Source of the DNA: Muriiphilus sp048268845
GTDB taxonomy: Bacteria; Pseudomonadota; Alphaproteobacteria; Rhodobacterales; Rhodobacteraceae
Reading direction: 5' to 3'
Assembly (NCBI GenBank): GCA_048268845.1
Contig: JBLWUQ010000016.1
Location: 1-64,000, forward strand
Length of the DNA stretch: 64,000 nucleotides
Position 1 is the first letter of the stretch, and every line of letters starts with the position of its first letter. Under the pieces are notes generated by a model. That model had not been told where the DNA came from, made no database searches, and worked only from the letters and a program-made list of their open reading frames with translations. A program made the translations under genes and the position numbers. Shown piece after piece: positions 41,670 through 50,538 of the stretch.

Positions 41670-42833
41670 CTAGGCCCAGTCGCCGGAGAAGCCGCGCGGC
41701 ACGTGCAGGATGTCGCGCGTGACGCTGTTGATGTCGCGGTGGCCGCAGAACGCCATCGACAGGTCAAGCTCGCGATGGATCACCTCGAGCGCGCGGGTGA
41801 CGCCGGCCTCGCCCATCGCGCCGAGGCCGTAGATGTAGGCGCGCCCGATGAAGGTGCCTTTCGCCCCCATCGCGATGGCCTTGAGCACGTCCTGGCCCGA
41901 GCGGATGCCGCTGTCGAGATGCACCTCGACCTTGTCGCCGACGGCCTCGAGGATCGGCTCGAGTGCCCGGATCGAACTTATCGCGCCGTCAAGCTGGCGG
42001 CCGCCGTGGTTGGACACGATGATCGCGTCGGCACCGATCTTCGCGGCCATGCGCGCGTCTTCGGGGTCGAGCACGCCCTTGAGGATCAGCTTGCCGCCCC
42101 ACATGTCGCGGATCTGCTCGATCTGTTTCCAGTCGAGCTTGGGGTCGAACTGCTCGGCGGTCCAGGCCATCAGGTCGGAGGGGTCGCTGACCCCCTTGGC
42201 ATGGCCGACGATATTGCCGAACTGGCGCCGCCTGGTGCCCAGCATCCCCAGACCCCAGCGCCACTTGGTCGAGAGGTTGATCATGTTGGCCAGCGTCGGC
42301 TTGGGTGGGGCCGACAGGCCGTTCTTGATGTCCTTGTGCCGCTGCCCGAGGATCTGCAGGTCGAGCGTCACCACCAGTGCCGACACGCCCGCATCCTTGG
42401 CGCGCTGGATGATGCGGGCCAGGAAATCGGCGTCGCGCATCACGTAGAGCTGGAACCAGAACGGCTTGGTGGTGTGTTCGGCCACATCCTCGATGGAACA
42501 GATCGACATCGTGGTGAGGGTGAAGGGCACGCCGAATTTCTCGGCGGCGCGGGCTGCCTTGATCTCGCCGTCGGCGTGCTGCATCCCGGTCATCCCGACC
42601 GGCGCCAGCGCCACCGGCATCGCCACGTCCTCGCCGATCATCGTCGTCCTGGTCGTGCGGTTCGTCATGTCCACCGCGACGCGCTGGCGCAGGCGGATCT
42701 GGTCGAAATCGGATGAGTTCTCGCGGAAGGTCTGTTCCGTCCAGCTGCCGCTTTCGCAGTAGTCGTAGAACATCCTGGGCACGCGGCGGCGATAGATGCG
42801 GTGAAGGTCGTCGATATTGGTGATCACGGGCAT
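41670..42833 (-). CDS. lldD: FMN-dependent L-lactate dehydrogenase / alpha-hydroxy-acid oxidising enzyme
   Basis: The 387-residue protein starts MPVITNIDDLHRIYRRRVPR and has the FMN-dependent TIM barrel: ALAPVGMTGMQHADGEIKAA, ALVVTLDLQILGQRHKDIKNG, IVSNHGGRQLDGAISSI with the catalytic His, DSGIRSGQDVLKAIA and FIGRAYIYGLGAMGEAGV. It oxidises L-lactate or another 2-hydroxy acid at the membrane. It stands alone; a lactate permease is not adjacent. Confidence 0.93.
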   Translation of the reverse strand: MPVITNIDDLHRIYRRRVPRMFYDYCESGSWTEQTFRENSSDFDQIRLRQRVAVDMTNRTTRTTMIGEDVAMPVALAPVGMTGMQHADGEIKAARAAEKFGVPFTLTTMSICSIEDVAEHTTKPFWFQLYVMRDADFLARIIQRAKDAGVSALVVTLDLQILGQRHKDIKNGLSAPPKPTLANMINLSTKWRWGLGMLGTRRRQFGNIVGHAKGVSDPSDLMAWTAEQFDPKLDWKQIEQIRDMWGGKLILKGVLDPEDARMAAKIGADAIIVSNHGGRQLDGAISSIRALEPILEAVGDKVEVHLDSGIRSGQDVLKAIAMGAKGTFIGRAYIYGLGAMGEAGVTRALEVIHRELDLSMAFCGHRDINSVTRDILHVPRGFSGDWA

Positions 42834-42940
42834 CGGTCTCTCCCTCTGGCAGATGTTTGCTAGCAACGTCGCGCCGGGGTGTCCATAAGCCACGTGTGCC
42901 AGCCCTTGCCATCGACCGGGGCGCGGATCATTGATGCGCC

Positions 42941-43713
42941 ATGAGCGTCGTGATGATGGGATTCCTGGCAAGCCTCGCGGCCGGTCTGATGACCGCGGTC
43001 GGTGCGTTGCCGGTGCTGTTCGGGCGCACCATCTCGCGCCGGGCGTCGGACACGCTTCTGGGCTTTGCCGCCGGGGTGATGATCTCGGCCTCGTATTTCT
43101 CGCTTATCATTCCGGGGAACGAGGCGGCCGAGGCGCATTACGGCTCGATCGTCGCGGCGGCCTTCGTGGCGGCGGGCGGCATCGCGCTGGGCGCCATCGC
43201 GGTGGCCGTGATGAACGAGCTTTTGCCGCACGAGCATTTCGTCGAGGGCCGGAAGGAGCCGACCCCGGTGCGCTGTCGCGGATCTGGCTGTTCGTGATCG
43301 CGATCACCATCCACAACTTTCCCGAGGGCATGGCGGTCGGTGTCGGGTTCGGCGGCGGCAATGTCACCAACGGGCTGTCGCTGGCCATCGGCATCGGTCT
43401 GCAGAACGCGCCCGAGGGGCTGGCGGTGGCGGTGGCGCTGCGCGGGCTGGGCTATACCAAGGGGCGCAGTTTCCTCATCGCGATGCTGACCGGGTTGATC
43501 GAGCCGGTCGGCGGGCTGATCGGGGCGGCGGCGGTGACGCTGGCCGAGGTCATGCTGCCATGGGGGCTGGCATTCGCGGCGGGTGCGATGCTCTATATCA
43601 TCTCGCACGAGATCATCCCCGAAACCCACCGCCACGGCCATCAGAGCCGGGCGACGGCGGGGCTGATCTTCGGGTTGATCCTGATGATGCTGCTCGACGT
43701 CACACTGGGATAA
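42941..43713 (+). pseudogene. ZIP-family metal transporter interrupted by a one-base frameshift
   Basis: The first part (from MSVVMMGFLASLAAG to HFVEGRKE) and the second (from GADPGALSRIWLF to the end) are two pieces of one ZupT/ZIP transporter in different frames. ZIP signatures HNFPEGMAVG and QNAPEGLAVAVAL lie in the second piece. The switch falls near 43253-43257 in GGAAGGAGCC; adding one G there (AAGGGA) restores a continuous 257-residue protein. If real, zinc or iron uptake by this protein is lost; a sequencing error is the alternative. Confidence 0.8.
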
Positions 43714-43761
43714 CGCGTCAAAACGCTTGGCGGGGCAGGGTGTCTCTGCCAGTCTCGGGCC

Positions 43762-44130
43762 ATGACACAGCGGGTTTTCCGGATCGGCCTGACCTTGTGG
43801 GCGCTGGCTTTTGCCGCGTCGTTCATCCTGACCGGCATGACCGACCCGACCGGCGACGGCTTCACCCGCGGGCTGAACCGGGTGACGACATTTCTGGGCT
43901 GGCAGGTCGCGGCGGGGCTGATCGGGATCGGGATCGTGCTCTGGGTGGTGGGCAACGGCTTTGCCAAGGGGACATGGTCGCGCCGGCTGAGCCGCGCGCC
44001 GGCAGCGTTCTTCGGGCTTCTGGTGGCGGCGATTGTCGGGCTGATCCTCTACTCCAACCTGACCAAACCGCCGCCGCTCAACGCGCCGCCCGCCACGCCG
44101 CCGACCGCACCGGCAGAACCGGCACAATGA
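43762..44130 (+). CDS. Small integral membrane protein of unknown function
   Basis: The 122-residue protein has three hydrophobic segments (LTLWALAFAASFIL, VAAGLIGIGIVLWVVG, FFGLLVAAIVGLILY). It ends in a Pro/Ala-rich tail (PPPLNAPPATPPTAPAEP). I do not recognise a family. The MaoC-like gene overlaps its stop by 4 bp (ATGA), so the two are probably translated together. Confidence 0.78.
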   Translation: MTQRVFRIGLTLWALAFAASFILTGMTDPTGDGFTRGLNRVTTFLGWQVAAGLIGIGIVLWVVGNGFAKGTWSRRLSRAPAAFFGLLVAAIVGLILYSNLTKPPPLNAPPATPPTAPAEPAQ

Positions 44131-44579
44131 CCGGGCAACGCTATTTCGAGGACTTGCCGGTGGGGTTCCGGTTCGCGACCGGCGAGGCCGAGGTGGACCG
44201 CGCTTCGGTGCTTGAGTTCGCGCGGGAATGGGACGCGCAGCCGTTCCACCTTGACGAAGCGGCGGCGCAGGCATCGCATTTCGGCGGGCTGATCGCCTCG
44301 GGCTGGCAGACGCTGCTGATCGCCTTCAACCTGTCGCTAGGGGCGGGCGTCTGGGACGAGGCGTCGATGGGTGCTTCGGGCATGGACGAGGTGCGCTGGC
44401 TGAGGCCGGTCTTTCCCGGCGACCGTCTGCATGTCGAGGCCGAGGTGGTGGCGGCAGAGCGTTCGGCCTCGCGCCCTGACATGGGCCGGGTGCGCATCCG
44501 GCATGAGGTGGTGAACCAGTCGGGCGAGACCGTGGCGAGCTATATCGGCAACCACCTGATCGCGGTGCGGCGCGTCTGA
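44127..44579 (+). CDS. MaoC-like dehydratase domain protein
   Basis: This 150-residue single hot-dog-domain protein shows the (R)-hydratase pattern: REWDAQPFHLDEAAAQASHFGG has the Asp/His motif, followed by IASGWQTLL and VRWLRPVFPGDRLHVEAEV. Such proteins hydrate or dehydrate enoyl-CoA substrates; many short members are annotated only as MaoC-like. Expression with the membrane protein upstream is likely. Its substrate is unknown. Confidence 0.88.
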   Translation: MTGQRYFEDLPVGFRFATGEAEVDRASVLEFAREWDAQPFHLDEAAAQASHFGGLIASGWQTLLIAFNLSLGAGVWDEASMGASGMDEVRWLRPVFPGDRLHVEAEVVAAERSASRPDMGRVRIRHEVVNQSGETVASYIGNHLIAVRRV

Positions 44580-44583
44580 CCCG

Positions 44584-45375
44584 TCAGGCGCGGTGCGCGC
44601 CCTCGGCCAGCCCGCGCACGAAGTCGAGCACCTCGGCCACCGGCTTGCCCTTGCCCATCATGTCGACGATGGCCGACCCGACCACGGCGCCGTCCGCCAC
44701 CCGCGCGATGGCCTCGGCGGTCTCGGGGGTGCGGATGCCGAAGCCGACGATGACCGGAAGGTCGGTCTTGGCCTTGATCCGCGCGACCTCGGGGGCAACG
44801 TCGCCTGCCTCGGCGGCCGCAGCCCCGGTAATGCCGGTGATCGAGACGTAATAGACAAAGCCCGAGGTGTTGGTCAGCACCTTGGGCAGCCGCTTGTCGT
44901 CGGTGGTGGGCGTGGCGAGACGGATGAAGTTCAGCCCGGCCTTCTGCGCCGGGATGCACAATTCGTCGTCTTCCTCGGGCGGCAGGTCGACCACGATCAG
45001 CCCGTCGATCCCGGCGGCCCTGGCGTCGGTCAGGAACTTGTCCACGCCGCGATTGTAGATCGGGTTGTAGTAGCCCATCAGCACGATCGGCGTGGTGTCG
45101 TCGCCCTCGCGAAACGCCGCCGCCATGTCGAGGGTCTTTTGCAGCGTCTGCCCCGCCGCCAGCGCACGCTGACCGGCAAGCTGGATGGTCGGGCCGTCCG
45201 CCATCGGGTCGGTGAAGGGCAGACCAAGCTCGATCACGTCGACACCGGCGGCGGGCAGGCCCTTGACCAGTTCAAGCGAGGTTGCGTAATCCGGATCGCC
45301 CGCCATGACATAGGCGACGAAGGCTTTCTTTCCCTCGGCGCGCAGCGCGGCGAATTTGGCGTCGATGCGAGTCAT
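44584..45375 (-). CDS. trpA: Tryptophan synthase alpha chain
   Basis: This 263-residue TIM barrel has catalytic Glu in DVIELGLPFTDPMADGP and Asp in GLIVVDLPPEEDDEL. YVSITGITGAAAAEAGD and VIVGFGIRTPETAEAI are also typical. It cleaves indole-3-glycerol phosphate to indole, passed to TrpB. The start MTRIDAKFAALR is the family N-terminus, with AGAGGGGACCGGG upstream. trpB is not in the window. Confidence 0.97.
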   Translation of the reverse strand: MTRIDAKFAALRAEGKKAFVAYVMAGDPDYATSLELVKGLPAAGVDVIELGLPFTDPMADGPTIQLAGQRALAAGQTLQKTLDMAAAFREGDDTTPIVLMGYYNPIYNRGVDKFLTDARAAGIDGLIVVDLPPEEDDELCIPAQKAGLNFIRLATPTTDDKRLPKVLTNTSGFVYYVSITGITGAAAAEAGDVAPEVARIKAKTDLPVIVGFGIRTPETAEAIARVADGAVVGSAIVDMMGKGKPVAEVLDFVRGLAEGAHRA

Positions 45376-45438
45376 CCCGGTCCCCTCTTTGCTTAGTCCC
45401 GCGCGGGTTTGCGACATGGGGCGGGGAAAATCAATGGC

Positions 45439-45855
45439 TCAGGCGTCCTTGCCGTCGCTCATCACCATCCAGCGGATTCCGAACCGGTCGGTGAAGGCGC
45501 TGAACAGCGACGCGAAGAACGCAGGCTCAAGCGGCTGGCGCACCTCGCCGCCCTCGGACAGGGCGTCATAGACCCGGCGGGTCTCGGCGTCGTCCGGCAG
45601 CGTCACGCTGACGTTGCAACCATCCATCCTTGGGGTGTCGCCGGAGGGATCGTCGCTGGCGTAGATCCAGCCTTGGCCGACCTGCAACGCCGCGTGCATG
45701 ACCATGTCGGCGGGCAGGCCGGGCATCTCGGCGCGGGCCTCGTCGGGCATGTCGGCAAAGCTCATGATCTCGGGGGTGGTGGCGAAGACCTTGCCGTAAT
45801 GGGTCATCGCCTCGCGGCAGGTGTCCTTGAAGAAAAGGTAGATGATCGGTTGCAT
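45439..45855 (-). CDS. VOC/PhnB-like family protein
   Basis: The 138-residue protein has the PhnB/YjdN form of the glyoxalase fold: MQPIIYLFFKDTCREAMTHY at the start, VMHAALQVGQGWIYASDD in the middle and FFASLFSAFTDRFGIRWMVM at the end. Members are small dimeric proteins of uncertain biochemical role, often annotated as 3-demethylubiquinone-9 3-methyltransferase-like. The start MQPII is supported by a ribosome site (AGGAGAAACGCC) on the minus strand. Confidence 0.85.
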   Translation of the reverse strand: MQPIIYLFFKDTCREAMTHYGKVFATTPEIMSFADMPDEARAEMPGLPADMVMHAALQVGQGWIYASDDPSGDTPRMDGCNVSVTLPDDAETRRVYDALSEGGEVRQPLEPAFFASLFSAFTDRFGIRWMVMSDGKDA

Positions 45856-45946
45856 GGCGTTTCTCCTGTTGCGGGCCAAACCTACCACGCTTGCGCGCCA
45901 CCGCCCAACCCCATAGAAGGCGCCGGAACCGGATCAGGAGGTCAGG

Positions 45947-47044
45947 ATGGGTTTCAAGGTCGGGATCGTCGGAATGCCGAACGTCGGCAAGTCGACGCTG
46001 TTCAACGCGCTGACGCGCACCGCCGCGGCGCAGGCGGCGAACTTTCCGTTCTGCACCATCGAGCCCAACGTGGGCGAGGTGGCGATGCCCGATCCGCGGC
46101 TGGAAAAGCTGGCGGCGATTGCCGGGTCCAAGGAAATCATCCCGACGCGGATGACCTTTGTCGATATCGCCGGTCTGGTGAAGGGCGCCTCCAAGGGCGA
46201 GGGGCTGGGCAACCAGTTCCTGGCCAATATCCGCGAGGTCGACGCCATTGCGCACGTCCTGCGCTGTTTCGAGGATGACGACGTCACCCATGTCGAGGGC
46301 CGGGTCGATCCGGTGGCCGATGCCGAGACGATCGAGACCGAGTTGATGATCGCCGACCTGGAGTCGGTGGAACGCCGGTTGCAGAACATCGTGCGCAAGG
46401 TGCGCGGCGGCGACAAGGAGGCGGTGCAGCAGGAGCGGCTGTTGAAACAGGCGATGGCGGCGCTCGAAGCTGGACGACCGGCGCGTTCGGTCGAGGTGGC
46501 CGACGACGACAAGAAGGCGTGGCGGGCGCTGCAATTGCTGACCTCGAAAAAGGTGCTGTTCGTCTGCAACGTCAGCGAGGACGACGCCGCCACCGGCAAC
46601 GAGCATTCGCGCGCGGTCGAGAAGATGGCGGCGGAGCAGGGCGCGGGCGTGGTGACGATCTCGGCGCGGATCGAGGAAGAAATCAGCCAGCTCGAGCCGG
46701 ACGAACAGGCGGTGTTCCTCGAGGAGCTGGGGCTGAAGGAGGCCGGGCTCGACCGGATGATCAAGGCGGGCTACGAGCTGTTGCATCTCGAGACCTATTT
46801 CACCGTCGGCCCCAAGGAGGCGCGCGCCTGGACGATTCGCAAGGGCACGCTGGCACCCGCCGCCGCGGGCGTGATCCACGGCGATTTCGAACGCGGCTTC
46901 ATCCGCGCCGAGACCATCGCCTATGACGATTTCGTCAGCCTGGGCGGCGAACAGGCGGCCAAGGAGGCGGGCAAGATGCGCGCCGAGGGCAAGACCTATG
47001 TGGTCAAGGACGGCGACGTGCTGCACTTCCTGTTCAACGCCTGA
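45947..47044 (+). CDS. ychF: Redox-regulated ATPase YchF (Obg family)
   Basis: This 365-residue protein has G1 GMPNVGKSTLFNALT, G3 DIAGLVKGASKGEGLGNQFL and the variant G4 motif FVCNVSED, as expected for YchF, which prefers ATP over GTP. The C-terminal TGS-like domain ends TYVVKDGDVLHFLFNA. YchF binds ribosomes and influences stress responses and translation of leaderless mRNA. CAGGAGGTCAGG before the ATG is a near-ideal ribosome site. Confidence 0.97.
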   Translation: MGFKVGIVGMPNVGKSTLFNALTRTAAAQAANFPFCTIEPNVGEVAMPDPRLEKLAAIAGSKEIIPTRMTFVDIAGLVKGASKGEGLGNQFLANIREVDAIAHVLRCFEDDDVTHVEGRVDPVADAETIETELMIADLESVERRLQNIVRKVRGGDKEAVQQERLLKQAMAALEAGRPARSVEVADDDKKAWRALQLLTSKKVLFVCNVSEDDAATGNEHSRAVEKMAAEQGAGVVTISARIEEEISQLEPDEQAVFLEELGLKEAGLDRMIKAGYELLHLETYFTVGPKEARAWTIRKGTLAPAAAGVIHGDFERGFIRAETIAYDDFVSLGGEQAAKEAGKMRAEGKTYVVKDGDVLHFLFNA

Positions 47045-48239
47045 GGGCGGTTGCCGGGCGGGGTCTGGATTATTGCCCGGCCTGATTCAAGGCTGAAGCC
47101 GCCGGCGGTTACCGCGACGGGGGAGGCGAATCTCGGGCGTTCGGGCACACCGCTGACCGGAAACAGGCGCGCCAGCAGCGACAGGCCGGAGACTCGGCGA
47201 CCGGGTGAACCGGGTTCAGTCCCTTCGGTTCAGGACGGTTCCCGTAGGGCCGTGCCTGCGTGACATCCGCACTAGCCGCGGCGGGGACGCCGGCCTGCTC
47301 GCGGACCTCAAAGCCCTCCTCGACGCAGATCGGTCGAAGACCGCAATGCGTTTTCCATCCCAGGGCTGTCTGAACATGACCAAGGTCTCGTCCTCGGATC
47401 CGAGGGTGGAAGCCGGCCGCCGCAGGCCTTGGTACCCAGGCCGGGCCCGACATCCGTTTGACCGAGCGCGCTTGGGCATGATCCTCTCGAGGCGTCATAG
47501 GTGGTTTCGGAGACGGTTCGGATGCAGATACGAGGGATTGACCAGTTGGAGTTTCGCGACCTGGACTTCGCGTGTAAGAGGAAAACCCACGCCTATGGAG
47601 CGATCACCCGTATCTACTTCTCGGCAGGCGTCACTCAGAACCGCGTGAACGGGATTCCGACCGGGAAATCATACGAAGCTACCTAAGTTGGCGTCCGAAC
47701 CGGCAAAGGCGTTGGCGCCGCAACGTGCGGGGCGCTTGCTGGCTGGCCAAGAGGAAACCAATCAAGGGCAACAAGAAAACCATCCTGGCCCCGGATTTCC
47801 ACTGTAAGGCGGCAGGTGTAGCGTGACCAGCAGCCGGCACACCGCTTCCGGCCGATCTGCAGGCGGCCGTAGGCGTGCTGGCGGGTTTTGCCTTTTAGAA
47901 CTCATCCGGGAGCAGCGGTTGGCCACATTTCCCGCATTTCGCCGAAGCGCGGGTTGCCCGTGGCGGAGTCCTGAAACCACCTGGCCACGGAAATAGTCTT
48001 GTGGCCCGCGTCACAGAGCCAAGCCGGTGCTTCGCCTGCACTCGGGCGGATGATGTCTGGGGAGGTCATGAAGTAGCGAAAAAACATGGGTCTGGCCATC
48101 CCGCGGCGTTTGGTGCGCCCAGCCCGGCCCAAGCTGTTTGGCCATGACAGTGCTGTGCGCCGCGCGGCACCCCGGCGATTGACCGCTGCGGCGGAAAAGG
48201 CCACGTTCACGACCTGTCTTACTGATCGGGGTTTCTGCA
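47045..48239. other. Gene-poor 1.2-kb region
   Basis: No frame here shows a recognisable domain, signal peptide or good ribosome site. Codon patterns are broken, and long frames such as 47205-47648 look like chance in GC-rich DNA. The region separates core genes from the ANL/transporter cluster and may be a decayed or acquired junction. A small RNA cannot be excluded. The last 60 bp probably carry the promoter of the first ANL gene. Confidence 0.55.
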
Positions 48240-49727
48240 ATGGCCACAACACCTGTTCTCAACGTCGGTCTGAGCTATCTCCATGCCGTCGCATCGGCGC
48301 CCATGACGCCGGCGGTGGTCGGGGGCGAGACATCTGTCAGCCATGGCCAGTTGGCCGAGGCCAGTCTTGCGTTGGCGCTGGGCCTCAAGGAGCGGGGGAT
48401 GGGGCAGGGATCAACCTTGGCCGTGCGCACCGACGATCCGGCCGTCGCATTGACATCTCTGCTGGCGACTGCGATGCTCGGCGCCCGCTGGGTCTTTGCG
48501 CACGGCAACCTGATCGGCAGCAGCCGCCTTGCCATCGACATGGTGTTGGATGACGGCAGTCTGCCGGGTGACGCGCCGGCGGGGGCGGTGCAGTTGGATG
48601 AAAGCTGGTTCGCGCCCAGGAGCGGTCAGGGCGGCCAACTGCCCTTCGAGGGTTTTCGCAACCCCGAGGACGTCTGGATGATCAGCCAGACATCGGGCAC
48701 CACCGGCACGCCCAAACTTGTGGGTCTGCCCTATCGCGTCATGACGGCGCGGCTCGAGGCGAACGCGGCGCGGATGGACTGGCGCGGCGCGCGTCTGGCC
48801 AGCCTGTTTCCGGTGTCGGCACCGATCTGGCTTACCTATGCGGTGACGGCGCTGCTGCATGGCGGGTCGGTGCTCGCGGCCATGCGGCCCGAAAACTGGC
48901 CCGCGGTGGAGGCAAGCTATGTCCTCGGCTCGCCCGCGCAGGCGCAAATGGCGCTGTCGGAGATCGTCCTGCCGCGCAAACTGCCGCTGATCCAACTGGC
49001 GGGCGGGCCCGTGTCGGATGCGCTGGTCGGGCATCTGCTGCGGTCGTTTCAGGAGGTCTGGGTCGGCTACGGGTCGACCGAGGCGTTCAACACCTTCGCC
49101 AATGTCAAGACGGCCGCGGCGGACGGGAAGATACTGACACGGACGGTGCTCGCGCCGGATGCGCGGATCGAGGTGATCGACGAGGCGGGCCGACCGCTCG
49201 GCCCGGGACAGGAAGGGCGGGTGCGTGTGACCAATCCCTATCTGGCCCCCGGCTACATAGACGCACCGAACGCCACCGCCGACAGCTTTCGTGACGGCTG
49301 GTTCCATCCGGGCGATCTGGGACAATGGGATGCGGAAGGGGTGTTTCACATTTCCGGCCGGACCAACGAGCAGTTCAATCTGGGCGGCCAGAAGCTGAAC
49401 GCACCGCTGATGGATTTCGCGCTGATGCGTGTGCCGGGCGTTCGGGACGCGATCTGTTTCATGTTGCCCGACGTCGAGGACACCGAGGGCCTGCGCGCCT
49501 TTTTGAGCATCGCACCCGAAGCCGATGCGACCGAGGTTCTGGCCAATGCCCGGTTGGAACTCATGAAGCTGGGGGGCCTGTCGGCGGTGCCAAAGCGGTT
49601 CCTGTTCGCCGACAGCCTGCCGCGCAATGCCAACGGCAAGGCCGACCGCCGCGCCTGCGTGCGGATGCTGGAGGAGGGTCGGGCGCAAAGGCGACCGGGG
49701 GCGCCGCGTCCTGCGACCGAAGCCTGA
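48240..49727 (+). CDS. ANL-superfamily adenylating enzyme (acyl-CoA synthetase-like), first of three
   Basis: The 495-residue protein has the AMP-binding motif QTSGTTGTPKLVGLP (A3), VGYGSTEAFNTF (A5), GWFHPGDLG (A7), the hinge GRTNEQFNLGGQKLN (A8) and NANGKADRR with the catalytic Lys (A10). All key residues are present, so it should activate a carboxylic acid as an acyl-adenylate for transfer to CoA or a carrier protein. The substrate is unknown. It is shorter than typical acyl-CoA synthetases (about 550). Two further ANL genes follow nearby. Confidence 0.88.
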   Translation: MATTPVLNVGLSYLHAVASAPMTPAVVGGETSVSHGQLAEASLALALGLKERGMGQGSTLAVRTDDPAVALTSLLATAMLGARWVFAHGNLIGSSRLAIDMVLDDGSLPGDAPAGAVQLDESWFAPRSGQGGQLPFEGFRNPEDVWMISQTSGTTGTPKLVGLPYRVMTARLEANAARMDWRGARLASLFPVSAPIWLTYAVTALLHGGSVLAAMRPENWPAVEASYVLGSPAQAQMALSEIVLPRKLPLIQLAGGPVSDALVGHLLRSFQEVWVGYGSTEAFNTFANVKTAAADGKILTRTVLAPDARIEVIDEAGRPLGPGQEGRVRVTNPYLAPGYIDAPNATADSFRDGWFHPGDLGQWDAEGVFHISGRTNEQFNLGGQKLNAPLMDFALMRVPGVRDAICFMLPDVEDTEGLRAFLSIAPEADATEVLANARLELMKLGGLSAVPKRFLFADSLPRNANGKADRRACVRMLEEGRAQRRPGAPRPATEA

Positions 49728-49850
49728 CGTGGGTGTTGCGGATTCGTCACGTTGCTTTGTTAAGATGCGCGTTGGTATATGAGTGCTTAATAAGCTGCCA
49801 TCCAATATGCGATGATGGCGGCCAAATTCTACACAAACGGGGGACCAGGG

Positions 49851-50468
49851 ATGTCCAAGACTGAAACGACGGTTCGCGTGATCGGCAGCGGTGCAGCCGC
49901 ACTTGCTGGAACGGTCGGTATTGCGCAGGCACAGGATTTTGCCGGCTTCTATGGTGGTGTCGGTGTTTCCATGCCCTCGGGCGAGCAGACGTTGCCATTC
50001 GGCCCCACCTATTCCCTCGATGGCAGCGCGGTGGGGTCGGTGTTCGCCGGCTACAACCTGGTTTCTCAGGGTGGATTGGTTTATGGTGCCGAACTTGCGG
50101 TGACGCAGGGTAGCGACTTTGACATGGGCGGCCCCTACGGTGGATTTGGTCAATCGACCAACTACATGGTGGACCTGAAGGGTCGTTTGGGGAAGGTCTT
50201 CGGCACGACGCTGGCCTACGGCTCTCTCGGGTATTCGTTTAGCTCTATCATGTGGCCAGGCAGCACTGACGCAATGGCCAAGGTTGGCGGCGTCAATTTC
50301 GGCGCAGGTTTCGAAGTGCCCATCAGTGCCAATGGCTTCATCGGCGGGGACGTGACCCAGCGTTTCCTCGGCCCTTGGGGCACCAATGCCTTCGGCGATC
50401 CAAGTTCGAACTACGTCGACTCGCTCAACATGACGACAATCTCGGTACGTCTGGGTTTCCGTTTCTGA
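49851..50468 (+). CDS. Small outer-membrane beta-barrel protein
   Basis: This 205-residue protein has a signal sequence ending AGTVGIAQA before QDFAGFYGGVGVS. Alternating-residue strands follow, such as GSVFAGYNLVSQGGLVYGAEL, NYMVDLKGRLGKVFGTTLAY and the C-terminal TTISVRLGFRF, which ends in Phe as outer-membrane barrels do. It resembles OmpW/Opa-type eight-stranded porin-like proteins. The start MSKTETTVRV follows GGGGGACCAGGG. GC is lower than neighbours. It might pass the cluster's substrate through the outer membrane. Confidence 0.85.
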   Translation: MSKTETTVRVIGSGAAALAGTVGIAQAQDFAGFYGGVGVSMPSGEQTLPFGPTYSLDGSAVGSVFAGYNLVSQGGLVYGAELAVTQGSDFDMGGPYGGFGQSTNYMVDLKGRLGKVFGTTLAYGSLGYSFSSIMWPGSTDAMAKVGGVNFGAGFEVPISANGFIGGDVTQRFLGPWGTNAFGDPSSNYVDSLNMTTISVRLGFRF

Positions 50469-50494
50469 TCCGAACTGACTTTCTGGCAAGCAAG

Positions 50495-50529
50495 AGGGCC
50501 ACGCGGAAACGCGCGGCCCTTTTCCTTTT
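50495..50529 (+). terminator. Rho-independent terminator after the outer-membrane protein gene
   Basis: AGGGCC-A-CGCG pairs with CGCG-C-GGCCCT over a GAAA tetraloop (50495-50520), followed by TTTCCTTTT. It ends the barrel gene's transcript and sits just before the 3' end of the convergent ANL gene. Confidence 0.85.
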
Positions 50530-50538
50530 GCCTCTGCG

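Noticed and set aside
40117..41673. A 518-codon plus-strand frame over the gap and CDF transporter
   Set aside because: Most of it is antisense to the CDF gene; no ribosome site or homology.
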